Below are positions 34,620-42,647 of a stretch of 64,000 nt of DNA, one piece after another. Origin of the DNA: Sporomusa termitida (GTDB lineage: Bacteria; Bacillota; Negativicutes; Sporomusales; Sporomusaceae); assembly GCF_007641255.1 (NCBI RefSeq), contig NZ_CP036259.1:2046001-2110000 (forward strand), read 5' to 3'. Position 1 is the first letter of the stretch. Every line of letters starts with the position of its first letter. A program made the translations under genes and the position numbers. Below the pieces are notes generated by a model that saw only the letters and a program-made list of their open reading frames with translations, was not told the origin of the DNA and made no database searches.

Positions 34620-35693
34620 GTGAATAAATGGCTACAACGATTTTCGATTTTAGTTATTGGCTTGTCAATTGGGGTTTTGCCGCTGGTGAATTTTGTCAAG
34701 GCCTCGCCCATACCAAATCTGGTGCCGCCTGTTGCCAATAGCACGGCCCCGTCGGGCGAGCGCAATACCTATGTTGTACAAGCGGTGAAGGATGTTGGCC
34801 CGGCGGTTGTCGGCATTACGAATAAAGCCTATATGCGGGATAATTTTGATCAAAAGGTCCTTGTGGAAAAAGGGGCAGGCTCCGGGGTGATTTTTGACTC
34901 AGCCGGGTATATTGCCACAAACTACCATGTTGTTGAAGGGGCCCAGGACATTACCGTCTCCCTGCCTGACGGCCGGATAATGAGCGGCAAGGTGATTGGC
35001 ATGGACCAGGCCACTGATTTGGCGGTAGTCAAAGTAGAGGCTGCCGATCTGCCGGCAGTGACTTTTGGCGATTCTGATGCAATCATGGTTGGCGAACCCG
35101 CCATTGCCATCGGCAATCCCTTAGGGATGGAATTCCGCGGCAGTGTCACTGTGGGCGTAATCAGCGCTTTAAACCGGACCATCGAGGTTGGCGACCGGCG
35201 CTTTAAACTTATTCAGACCGATGCGGCCATTAACCCGGGCAATTCCGGTGGTGCCCTGGTTAATGCCAATGGGCAGGTAATTGGCATCAACAGTGCCAAG
35301 ATTGCCTCCGCCGGAGTCGAAGGGATGGGCTTTTCTATCCCGATTAACTCGGCCCGCCCGATTTTGCAGTCCCTGGTTGAGCATGGTAAGGTCGCCCGGG
35401 CTTACCTGGGCATTGGCGTACTGGACCGGGATGCGGCGCTGCGCTCCGGCTACCGGCCGCCGGTTGACGAGGGGGTATATATTACCCGGGTGGAAAAGAA
35501 CGGACCGGCCTTTCTGGCTGATATGCAGGAAGGCGATGTTATTGTCAAAGTAAATGGCGCAGATATTAATGGTATCGCCGATTTAAGAACGGCCTTGGAC
35601 AGCATCGCGATAGGCAGCACAGTGGAAATCGTCATTATCCGCAATGGCAAAACCCTGACGCTTAATCCGGTAGTCAAAGAAATGCCAAATTAA
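34620..35693 (+). CDS. HtrA/DegP-like membrane-anchored serine protease
   Basis: 357 residues from GTG 34620 (AAGGGAGG upstream). An N-terminal hydrophobic segment (about 7-28) anchors or exports it; then a trypsin-like domain with H103 (NYHVVEG), D133 (ATDLAVVKV) and S209 (NPGNSGGAL), and one PDZ domain near 255-350 (ARAYLGIGVLD, GPAFLADMQEGDVIVKVNG). This is the HtrA/YyxA type, which degrades misfolded envelope proteins. An imperfect promoter is likely near 34485-34535, but I cannot assign it firmly. Followed by a terminator. Confidence 0.92.
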   Translation: MNKWLQRFSILVIGLSIGVLPLVNFVKASPIPNLVPPVANSTAPSGERNTYVVQAVKDVGPAVVGITNKAYMRDNFDQKVLVEKGAGSGVIFDSAGYIATNYHVVEGAQDITVSLPDGRIMSGKVIGMDQATDLAVVKVEAADLPAVTFGDSDAIMVGEPAIAIGNPLGMEFRGSVTVGVISALNRTIEVGDRRFKLIQTDAAINPGNSGGALVNANGQVIGINSAKIASAGVEGMGFSIPINSARPILQSLVEHGKVARAYLGIGVLDRDAALRSGYRPPVDEGVYITRVEKNGPAFLADMQEGDVIVKVNGADINGIADLRTALDSIAIGSTVEIVIIRNGKTLTLNPVVKEMPN

Positions 35694-35749
35694 AACTGCA
35701 GTTTGACAATAAATACACTGCAAAACAATAATAATAACCAGGCCATAAA

Positions 35750-35783
35750 AAGCCTCCATTCGCAGAGTCTGCGGATGGAGGCT
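35750..35783 (+). terminator. terminator-like hairpin after htrA
   Basis: AAGCCTCCAT..CGCAGA pairs with TCTGCG..ATGGAGGCTT with one mismatch; about 16 bp. The U-run is poor (CTCAAATTTT), though the AAAA on the left would give a U-run on the minus strand. Confidence 0.65.
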
Positions 35784-35990
35784 TCTCAAATTTTAAGTGA
35801 CACGCGGTGCTTTCGTTGCCGTCGCCGTACAGATTGCCGATCTGCGCGGCCCGTGCCAGTAATAAGAGGCCCATATCATCCAGGATCATTAAAGCAGCTC
35901 TTACTGAATCAGTTAGCGTCCTCCGCCTCGCCTTGCAAAAAAAATCCCCGCGAATTCTTTTACGCTTTCAATGTAGTCAGACCACTAGGC

Positions 35991-36019
35991 TTGTGAGTTG
36001 ATAAAGAGGATGATAAAAT
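35991..36019 (+). promoter_or_regulatory. possible promoter of the Cys-rich protein gene
   Basis: TTGTGA (35991-35996), 17 bp, TAAAAT (36014-36019). The operator-like TACTCA...TGAGTA (36021-36043) would overlap the transcription start. Confidence 0.45.
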
Positions 36020-36052
36020 ATACTCATAGAAGTTATGTGAGTACAGCAAATA

Positions 36053-36097
36053 ACAAACCGATAGACTCACATAAATGATGTGAGTCTATCGGTTTGT
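36053..36097. repeat. 19-bp-arm inverted repeat with ACTCACA core
   Basis: Left arm 36053-36071, loop TAAATGA, right arm 36079-36097; perfect pairing, ACAAACCGATAGACTCACA being the left arm. The arm end ACTCACATAA matches the CTCACATAA motif at the recombinase promoter. It ends 20 bp before a gene, so as RNA it is a large leader hairpin; as DNA an operator. Confidence 0.8.
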
Positions 36098-36116
36098 CTG
36101 CTTTGGAGGTGAGGAA

Positions 36117-36638
36117 ATGAATATTGAGATCCGGAAAAACGGAACATTTTATCTCAAGGACAGCATATATAATCCGGTTACAAAACTCCCTAAGAACACA
36201 TCAATTTACCTTGGCTCGAATCCCCTGCAGGCCAAACAAAAACTAAAAACGCTGACTGATGATGCAGCGCTTTTAAACCAGATACCGGATACCCTGCCGT
36301 ATGAAATCGAGCTCGACAAGGCCATTAAAAATCTGCAAAAATTAAATGGTTTGCAGACCAATGGGGTAACCCGGCTGGTCAAAGAGTATTTGGCCGGCCT
36401 GTTACAGGCCAGACTGCTCATTGCCACCGCCCGGGCAGGAATGGTAGCGCCCACTGTTGAGTGCCGGGATTGCCGCTATAAACAAGGAAACCATTGTGAC
36501 CACTTTGACAGCGAATTTATCAATGGCAACGGTAAATATAAAGATGGGAACCCGGTACGCTGCGTTGCTTATGAAGCCGGCAGAGCCAGGCCAGGCAACG
36601 GCTTAATCAAGCTGCCCCGTGACTTCAGAGAACGGTAA
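36117..36638 (+). CDS. unknown protein with C-terminal cysteine cluster
   Basis: 173 residues, GGAGGTGAGG upstream of the ATG. The first 45 residues (MNIEIRKNGTFYLKDSIYNP, NTSIYLGSNPLQAKQKL) look like a beta-rich module such as the DNA-arm-binding or IS-type N-terminus found in recombinases and transposases. Residues about 50-115 are helical. The C-terminal third has CRDCRYKQGNHCDHF and a further Cys in NPVRCVAYE, a likely zinc site. It shares a CTCACATAA-type upstream motif with the nearby tyrosine recombinase gene, suggesting a shared regulator. No family recognised. Confidence 0.65.
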   Translation: MNIEIRKNGTFYLKDSIYNPVTKLPKNTSIYLGSNPLQAKQKLKTLTDDAALLNQIPDTLPYEIELDKAIKNLQKLNGLQTNGVTRLVKEYLAGLLQARLLIATARAGMVAPTVECRDCRYKQGNHCDHFDSEFINGNGKYKDGNPVRCVAYEAGRARPGNGLIKLPRDFRER

Positions 36639-36741
36639 TAACCTATTTTCTCAGCTTTTGCTGATTTTAGGGCCCGGAGTAATCACCAATTCCGCCGGCT
36701 TGCGTATAATGTAATCACAAAGCCTGCGATGAGGTGAGATT

Positions 36742-37698
36742 ATGGCTTACCTATGGCCTGATGATGTTTTACGTGCGATTGAATCAGGAAAAATGTCTCC
36801 GTTAGAAGGGTTTAAGCGGCTGCGGGCGATAGATAATGCGGCCACCGGCAAGCGTGATGCGAGCGGCGTGCAGTCCAGTGTGGAACAGCGGATCGAGAAT
36901 GTTTTGCAGGAAATGGATAGCCTGATCGGCCTTAGTGAAGTCAAAGTATTGGTACGGGAAATATATGCGTTTATTGAAATTCAAAAACGGCGGGAAAGAG
37001 AACAACTGAACACCGAGCCTTTGGTACTGCATATGATTTTTAGGGGCAACCCTGGTACCGGTAAAACCACGGTAGCGCGAATTTTGGGCAAGGTATTCCG
37101 CGAGATGGGCGTTTTGTCCCGGGGGCATCTCATTGAGGTGGAACGGGCTGATTTAGTCGGCGAATATATCGGTCATACTGCGCAAAAAACCCGCGATCAG
37201 CTAAAAAAGGCTTATGGCGGCATCCTGTTTATTGACGAAGCCTATTCGCTGGCCAGAGGCGGCGAAAAAGACTTCGGCAAAGAAGCCATCGACTGTATGG
37301 TAAAGATTATGGAGGATCATAAAGATGAACTGATACTAATTCTGGCAGGATACCAAAAAGAAATGGAAAAGTTTCTCGAAACCAATCCCGGTCTGCGTTC
37401 GCGATTTCCTATACATATTGATTTTCCCGATTACAGCAAAGAAGAGCTGCTGCAGATTTCCGAGCAGCTTTGTGCCCAACGTCAGTATCTGCTGAATAAC
37501 CAGGCCAAGCTTGCCCTATTAAATTTATTAAATCCCCCGGCTCATAGCAGTGATGACAATTTTGGCAATGCCCGGACTGTAAGGAATATCATTGAGAAGG
37601 CTATCAGGCGGCAAGCTGTTCGCCTGGTCCGCAAGCATTCTACAACCAGGGAGGAACTGATGGTTATAGAGCCGTGCGACTTAATGGGGGGAGAATAA
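36742..37698 (+). CDS. spoVK: stage V sporulation protein K-like AAA ATPase
   Basis: 318 residues: an N-terminal helical segment, then a CbbX/SpoVK-type AAA+ domain (MDSLIGLSEVKVLVREIYAFIEIQKRR, Walker A GNPGTGKTT, Walker B ILFIDEAYSL, RSRFPIHIDFPDY arginine finger region). In Bacillus, SpoVK is made in the mother cell and needed for mature spores. The stop is immediately followed by the next start, so it heads a run of four or five coupled genes. Confidence 0.88.
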   Translation: MAYLWPDDVLRAIESGKMSPLEGFKRLRAIDNAATGKRDASGVQSSVEQRIENVLQEMDSLIGLSEVKVLVREIYAFIEIQKRREREQLNTEPLVLHMIFRGNPGTGKTTVARILGKVFREMGVLSRGHLIEVERADLVGEYIGHTAQKTRDQLKKAYGGILFIDEAYSLARGGEKDFGKEAIDCMVKIMEDHKDELILILAGYQKEMEKFLETNPGLRSRFPIHIDFPDYSKEELLQISEQLCAQRQYLLNNQAKLALLNLLNPPAHSSDDNFGNARTVRNIIEKAIRRQAVRLVRKHSTTREELMVIEPCDLMGGE

Positions 37699-38301
37699 AT
37701 GCGGGAATGCATAGTTATTGGGCGGCCTAATTCAGGTAAAACCCTGTTTACTCTTAATTTTGCCAAGTATCTGGGTGTAAAAAGCATTGATATGACATTC
37801 CGGACCTATGATGGGGTAATGACTTGCCGCCATTTATCACTGGAAGATGCCAAACGGCAATTGTGTGGGATTGATTTACATAAAACACGTTCCTTACAGT
37901 CGATGGTCTTGAACATGCCAATCGGCAAATCAACGGTTAATTTTAAACTTACTGATACCTGTGGTATCAGCGAGCAAATTCATGCCGATGAGGCAATCAG
38001 AAAAGGTATGGCTCAGACTATTGGGCTGCTGCGGTCGGCAGATTTTATTCTGCACTTAGTAGACCTGACTAATGTTAAAAGCGATTCGGCCACTCAATCC
38101 AATATTGATTATGAGTTTTATCACTATGGTGTTGCCCGTAATGCCTATATCATGCTGGGTAACAAAGTTGATCTTGGTTCAGCCAAAGACAACTTGCCCC
38201 GGCTGGCATCTGCGTTCCCCAAGGCGACGGTTATTCCCATTTCAGCCTTATATAACCAGGGCTTTAGAGAGGTGAAGGCTTATGTGGCAAGAAATATTTA
38301 A
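37699..38301 (+). CDS. small GTPase of the spoVK operon
   Basis: 200 residues. G1 GRPNSGKT near 8-15, a DTCG (DxxG) G3 near 90, G4 NKVD near 152-155, and G5-like ISALYNQGF. It lacks other domains and resembles small translation-factor-class GTPases without a known partner. It begins directly after the spoVK stop and overlaps the next gene by 20 bp, implying a joint role, perhaps in spore assembly. Confidence 0.8.
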   Translation: MRECIVIGRPNSGKTLFTLNFAKYLGVKSIDMTFRTYDGVMTCRHLSLEDAKRQLCGIDLHKTRSLQSMVLNMPIGKSTVNFKLTDTCGISEQIHADEAIRKGMAQTIGLLRSADFILHLVDLTNVKSDSATQSNIDYEFYHYGVARNAYIMLGNKVDLGSAKDNLPRLASAFPKATVIPISALYNQGFREVKAYVARNI

Positions 38302-38869
38302 TTTTTTGGCCATCGCTGCGGCGGTAGCGTGTTGTTCGGCGGCTGTCAAATTAGCTGATGATTATCTGGACAGAGAATTTGATGCCATAGCCGGTAGAGC
38401 GAACTGGGCTGACAGGTTAGGCCAGGGAACTATGCTCTATGCCATGTTCTTACTGGCCTTGGCGGCGGGAATAAATGCCCCGTTAAGTTTATCTTTATTT
38501 CTGGCCAGTTATGTGATTGGCATGTTTAACAGTATGCGGACAAAATTGCCTAGCCGGTTAAACGGGTTTCAGGAGTCGTTGCTGGCTCTTACCGCCGGTA
38601 TTGTGCTGTTTGGCTGGAATAACATGTTTTTTTCTTTTAGTTTTGTATTGGCTGTCCAATTATTCGATGATTACCTGGATGTTCAGAGCGACCAAATATC
38701 GGGTCAGCGTAATCTGGCTAAACGCTTTGGCTGTTTAGAGTGCCTGATTATGGGCGTAATCTGTATCATGGCCGCCTGGGGTGCCAATGAGGAACTGTTT
38801 TTGCCTGTAGCCTTTGGGAGTACGCTGATTTATCTGGGCGCGCTGGGCTATGAACGGGTGCGGACATGA
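38282..38869 (+). CDS. UbiA-like integral membrane protein
   Basis: 195 residues, about five or six membrane helices. Two aspartate-rich stretches, KLADDYLDREFD near 25 and QLFDDYLDVQSDQISGQRNLAKRFG near 125, match the D-x-x-x-D prenyl-diphosphate motifs of UbiA-type prenyltransferases, but the chain is about 90 residues shorter than that family. It could be a degenerate or minimal member. Overlaps the GTPase gene by 20 bp and the next gene by 4 bp. Confidence 0.7.
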   Translation: MWQEIFNFLAIAAAVACCSAAVKLADDYLDREFDAIAGRANWADRLGQGTMLYAMFLLALAAGINAPLSLSLFLASYVIGMFNSMRTKLPSRLNGFQESLLALTAGIVLFGWNNMFFSFSFVLAVQLFDDYLDVQSDQISGQRNLAKRFGCLECLIMGVICIMAAWGANEELFLPVAFGSTLIYLGALGYERVRT

Positions 38870-39087
38870 TGATATACATTGTTTTAAGTATGCTGTTTGC
38901 CTTCCTGGCGGGATATATTTTAGGCAAACGCCGGGGTTGGGCGACCGGTTATCTGGAAGCCGAAGCGGTTGTGCCGCTCAATCTGCGCCAACAATCGCTG
39001 GAGCAGGGGCAATGCGTAATTTGTGAGGAATATTGGTTAAAGACAAAAGCGGATGAAAAAAATTACGGGGAGCAGGAGAATGGGTAA
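38866..39087 (+). CDS. small single-pass membrane protein with C-x2-C
   Basis: 73 residues: one N-terminal membrane helix (IYIVLSMLFAFLAGYILG), a basic KRRGW edge and a soluble part with CVICEEYW. ATG 38866 overlaps the preceding stop. Function unknown; part of the spoVK run. Confidence 0.65.
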   Translation: MMIYIVLSMLFAFLAGYILGKRRGWATGYLEAEAVVPLNLRQQSLEQGQCVICEEYWLKTKADEKNYGEQENG

Positions 39088-39223
39088 ATCTAAAGCTTCC
39101 TCCTTTATATTGCAGAAAGCTATTGACCGCAAAGCTCTTCCGGCCGGGGTGGGTTTTTGCGGTCTAAACAGCGTGCCGGCGGCAGTCCAGGGAGAGCTAG
39201 AAGGTGTTGGAATTTTATGCTAA
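39080..39223 (+). CDS. possible 47-residue small protein
   Basis: An ATG overlapping the end of the previous gene (GGGGAG upstream), continuing the chain of overlapping starts. Product 47 residues, starting MGKSKASSFILQKAIDRKAL and ending with Cys; no family. The frame crosses an inverted repeat GACCGCAAA/TTTGCGGTC (39125-39133, 39156-39164), so it could be read-through rather than a gene. Confidence 0.3.
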   Translation: MGKSKASSFILQKAIDRKALPAGVGFCGLNSVPAAVQGELEGVGILC

Positions 39224-39489
39224 GAAACTGGTATAATATTATGTGTAATTCATTCATAAACGCGGCGAATAGCGGAATATTGGCTTAAGGCTAGTACTTC
39301 ACTTAAAATTTGAGATTAGATGGCGAGGATTTTTTTGTCCTGCAAGGCGCCGACAACGAAGCAGGGCGGAAAAAGACGGCAATATAAGCCAAACAACACT
39401 AGGCCTGATGAAAAAAGCAGGGATTTGGAGACTTCATAACAAAATATTGTAAAGTATGTAATAATAGCAAAGTTAGGGGTGTTTTATGC
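39224..39489. other. gap before hflX with a dispersed-repeat-like segment
   Basis: No gene. ACTTAAAATTTGAG (39301-39314) followed by GCGAGGATTTTTTT (39323-39336) and GCAAGGCG (39342-39349) resemble the minus-strand segment at 35785-35952. About 39300-39380 may be a copy of a dispersed intergenic repeat. A GAAAAAAG and AT-rich stretch near 39400-39480 probably holds the hflX promoter. Confidence 0.4.
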
Positions 39490-41283
39490 TTGCCTGAGAT
39501 ATATGGAGAAACAACCGGCATCAAAAAAAATATTCTGGATGAGTTGGAACAATTATATGAGTTCACAGTCCCCTTTGGTCAAACAGTTACCAAGGAACTG
39601 ACTGAAGCAATGGCGGCGATAACCAGTATGTTAAACAGGGAGGTAGCCGTCTATGTTAACCGCCGGGGCAGTGTTGTCCAGGTGGCTGTTGGTGATACCC
39701 GGACTGTCTCACTGCCGGCAACAGATGGCCGGCGAGCTCTTAACCGCTTAAGCGGCATTCGTTGTATACATACCCATCCAGGTGGAGACAGCCGGTTAAG
39801 CAATGTGGATTTGTCATCTCTCAAAGCAATGCGTTTTGACATGATGGCGGCAATTGGTGTAAGCGCCGGGATTGAAGAGATTAGTTTTGGCTTTATTTCC
39901 GGGCATACAGCAGATAGTTATAGTGTCGGGACAGTCGGGCCTTTGTCCTTAACCGATTTTATCCAGCTTGATCTGGGTTATCTGACAAATCAGATGGAAC
40001 GGCAATTGGAAAGTAAAGACATATTATCTAATATTGCCCAGTCTGAAAAAGCGCTGTTGGTTGGTGTTGAACGTCAAAGCGGCTGGGATGTTGATGACTC
40101 CCTGCATGAATTAGCCCAGTTAGCCGAAACTGCCGGGGCCGAGATTGCGGGCTCAGTGTGGCAGAAACGCAGCCGCCCTGATCCGGCCTTCTTTATCGGG
40201 CGGGGCAAGGTTCAGGAGATTAGTATTATGCGTCAGGAAATCAATGCCGACTTAATTATTTTCGATGATGAGCTGTCACCGGCTCAACAGCGCAACCTGG
40301 AGCAGGCGCTGGGAAGTAAAGTGATTGACAGACCGGCCTTAATATTGGATATATTCGCCCAGCGGGCCCGCTCTCATGCCGGGAAATTGCAGGTTGAATT
40401 GGCCCAGTTAAAATATAATCTTCCCCGGTTAGGCGGCCAGGGGCTGGTATTGTCACGCTTAGGCGGGGGGATAGGCACCAGAGGGCCTGGTGAAACCAAG
40501 CTTGAGGTGGACCGGCGACGGATACGCTCCAGGATTAGTGAGATCGAACAAGAAATTGAGTATCTGAAAAAACAGCGGCAGCTGCATCGTGAACGCCGGC
40601 AGGCGGCGAGAATACCGACGGCAGCATTAGTTGGCTATACCAATGCCGGTAAATCCACTTTGCTAAATAAACTTACCGCTGCTGATGTTCTGGCTGAAGA
40701 CAAACTCTTTGCCACCCTGGATCCAACCACGCGGCGGACGAAGCTGGCGAGCGGCAAGGAGTTTTTACTGACAGATACGGTCGGTTTTATTCAGAAGCTG
40801 CCGCACCAGTTGGTTGCTGCTTTTCGCGGTACACTGGAAGAGGTTTTACAGGCTGATTTATTACTGCATATCATTGACGCCAGCCATCCGCAGTATGAAC
40901 AGCAAAGTGAGGCAGTCTATCAAGTCCTGCGGGAGTTGGGGGCAGATACCAAACCGGTAATTACTGTCTTTAATAAAATTGATAAAATAGACAGTCTGCC
41001 TGTACAGGAGCGTATGCTGCGGCAGCCGGGAAGTATTGCCGCATCGGCGGTTACCGGCATAAACCTTGATAAACTGCTTGGTATGATTGAGGATCACTTC
41101 CGGGCAATTGTAGTGGATGCAATGTTATTGGTTCCTTATGATGATAGCGGGCTCATATCCAAGCTGTATGATAGTGCTGCGGTCAATAACATTGAGTACA
41201 AGCCTGAGGGTATCAGTATTTCCGTTGCCTTAACGCCGGAGCAGTTTGCGCGTTATCAAAAATATGCTGCAGGAGATGAATAA
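39490..41283 (+). CDS. hflX: GTPase HflX with N-terminal JAMM-like domain
   Basis: 597 residues from TTG 39490 (TAGGGGTG about 9 nt upstream; the ATG at 39486 is out of frame). HflX is usually 370-430 residues; here about 180 extra residues lead. They contain E51 and H94-T-H96-(x7)-S104-x2-D107, an exact match to the JAMM metalloprotease motif E...H-S/T-H-x7-S-x2-D. From about 205 follows normal HflX: GTP-bdg_N domain ([23 protein letters not shown]), coiled linker, G1 GYTNAGKST at 382-390, DTVGF, NKID. HflX splits stalled or hibernating ribosomes. Confidence 0.92.
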   Translation: MPEIYGETTGIKKNILDELEQLYEFTVPFGQTVTKELTEAMAAITSMLNREVAVYVNRRGSVVQVAVGDTRTVSLPATDGRRALNRLSGIRCIHTHPGGDSRLSNVDLSSLKAMRFDMMAAIGVSAGIEEISFGFISGHTADSYSVGTVGPLSLTDFIQLDLGYLTNQMERQLESKDILSNIAQSEKALLVGVERQSGWDVDDSLHELAQLAETAGAEIAGSVWQKRSRPDPAFFIGRGKVQEISIMRQEINADLIIFDDELSPAQQRNLEQALGSKVIDRPALILDIFAQRARSHAGKLQVELAQLKYNLPRLGGQGLVLSRLGGGIGTRGPGETKLEVDRRRIRSRISEIEQEIEYLKKQRQLHRERRQAARIPTAALVGYTNAGKSTLLNKLTAADVLAEDKLFATLDPTTRRTKLASGKEFLLTDTVGFIQKLPHQLVAAFRGTLEEVLQADLLLHIIDASHPQYEQQSEAVYQVLRELGADTKPVITVFNKIDKIDSLPVQERMLRQPGSIAASAVTGINLDKLLGMIEDHFRAIVVDAMLLVPYDDSGLISKLYDSAAVNNIEYKPEGISISVALTPEQFARYQKYAAGDE

Positions 41284-41286
41284 TTC

Positions 41287-42528
41287 ATGGCTCTTTTCCC
41301 CGCCAATATTACTGCTTTGCAAGTAAAGGCACTTGACCAGGCGTTGCCATTGTTTGCTGCGCTTGACGTTATATCAGAACAAAATACTGCCAGCGTACTT
41401 AAGGCTTTCCGTGACCAGCAAGTCTCTGAATATCTTTTCCGGACGACGACCGGTTATGGCTATGGCGATAGCGGGAGAGAACGGCTGGAGGCTGTATGGG
41501 CTGAATTGTGCGGTGCTGAGAAGGCGCTGGTAAGGACTCAGTTTGTATCTGGGACGCACGCCTTAGCCTGTGTATTATTCGGTTTGCTGCGCCCCGGCGA
41601 TGAACTGCTGGCAGTTACCGGCGCTCCCTATGATACTATGCAAACTGTCATTGGTCATACGGTGCAAACACCTGGATCATTAACAGAGTGTGGCATCCGC
41701 TACCGGGAGATGCCCATGTCGGAGGCCGGTGTGGATATTGGTGCCATCGCTGGCCATATTAGCCCTAATACCAGGGTTGCACTTATTCAGCGTTCGCGGG
41801 GTTACAGTCTGCGCAAACCTCTCAGTATTGAGGCGATCCGGACGGTATGTGCCGAGATTAAAAAATATAAGCAGGATTGTATCTGTTTTGTTGACAACTG
41901 TTACGGCGAGTTTGTGGAGGTAGCTGAACCGACAAGTGTCGGTGCCGATATAATGGCTGGATCTTTGATAAAGAATCCTGGCGGCGGATTAGCACCTGCC
42001 GGCGGCTATATTGCCGGTAAAGCGGCATTGGTTGATATGGCGGCCCGGCGGTTAACCGCCCCGGGGTTAGGGGGAGAACTCGGGGCAACCCTTGCCGATA
42101 TCCGTTTATTTTATCAAGGGCTGTTTTTAGCACCCCATGTGGTAAATCAGGCCTTAAAAGGGGCAATATTCGCCGGGCTGATTTTTGATTTGCTCGGCTA
42201 TAAGACGCTGCCCCGGCCGGAGGAGTTGCGCAGTGATATCATACAAGCCATTGAATTAGGATCACCGGAAAAAATGATTGCCTTTTGTCAGGGGCTGCAG
42301 CAATATTCACCGGTAGATGCCCATGTGCGGCCTGTACCGGGTACAGTGCCGGGATATACGGATCAAGTCATTATGGCGGGGGGAACTTTTATCCAGGGGT
42401 CATCCATTGAGCTTAGTGCCGACGGCCCGTTGCGTCCGCCCTATATTGTCTATGTGCAGGGTGGTTTAACTTTTGAACATGCTTTGCTTGGTATATTGGG
42501 AGCTGCCAGTGCTGTTGCCGGCATGTAA
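41287..42528 (+). CDS. methionine gamma-lyase-family (aluminum-resistance-like) PLP protein
   Basis: 413 residues, PLP-dependent fold type I. Signature stretches of the family: FRTTTGYGYGDSGRERLEAVWAELCGAE, VSGTHALACVLFGLLRPGD, GAPYDTMQTVIG, and the Schiff-base lysine in AGSLIKNPGGG. The family is related to cystathionine/methionine lyases; the name aluminum resistance is historical and the natural substrate uncertain. Three bp after hflX, probably the same transcript; this hflX-lyase order is common in Clostridia and often precedes glnA. Confidence 0.9.
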   Translation: MALFPANITALQVKALDQALPLFAALDVISEQNTASVLKAFRDQQVSEYLFRTTTGYGYGDSGRERLEAVWAELCGAEKALVRTQFVSGTHALACVLFGLLRPGDELLAVTGAPYDTMQTVIGHTVQTPGSLTECGIRYREMPMSEAGVDIGAIAGHISPNTRVALIQRSRGYSLRKPLSIEAIRTVCAEIKKYKQDCICFVDNCYGEFVEVAEPTSVGADIMAGSLIKNPGGGLAPAGGYIAGKAALVDMAARRLTAPGLGGELGATLADIRLFYQGLFLAPHVVNQALKGAIFAGLIFDLLGYKTLPRPEELRSDIIQAIELGSPEKMIAFCQGLQQYSPVDAHVRPVPGTVPGYTDQVIMAGGTFIQGSSIELSADGPLRPPYIVYVQGGLTFEHALLGILGAASAVAGM

Positions 42529-42647
42529 CATTTCTTTACATATTTCTTAATTGCTGCTGATTATATGACAGGAAAAAGCAAAGAAGCGTAGAATATTTAA
42601 AAACAGAATTATGTAACGGTTAAAAATTTTTTTTTTTGGTGGTTAGT

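Larger units (their letters stand above)
35784..36116. other. gap with repeat remnant and a palindromic control site
   Basis: No gene. It holds ACTTAAAATTTGAG on the minus strand (35785-35798) and a minus-strand segment at 35916-35952 beginning GCGGGGATTTTTTTTGC; both recur on the plus strand near 39301-39350. From 35991 it contains a probable promoter, a TTATGTGAGT copy at 36033-36042 and a 19-bp-arm hairpin at 36053-36097. Confidence 0.6.
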
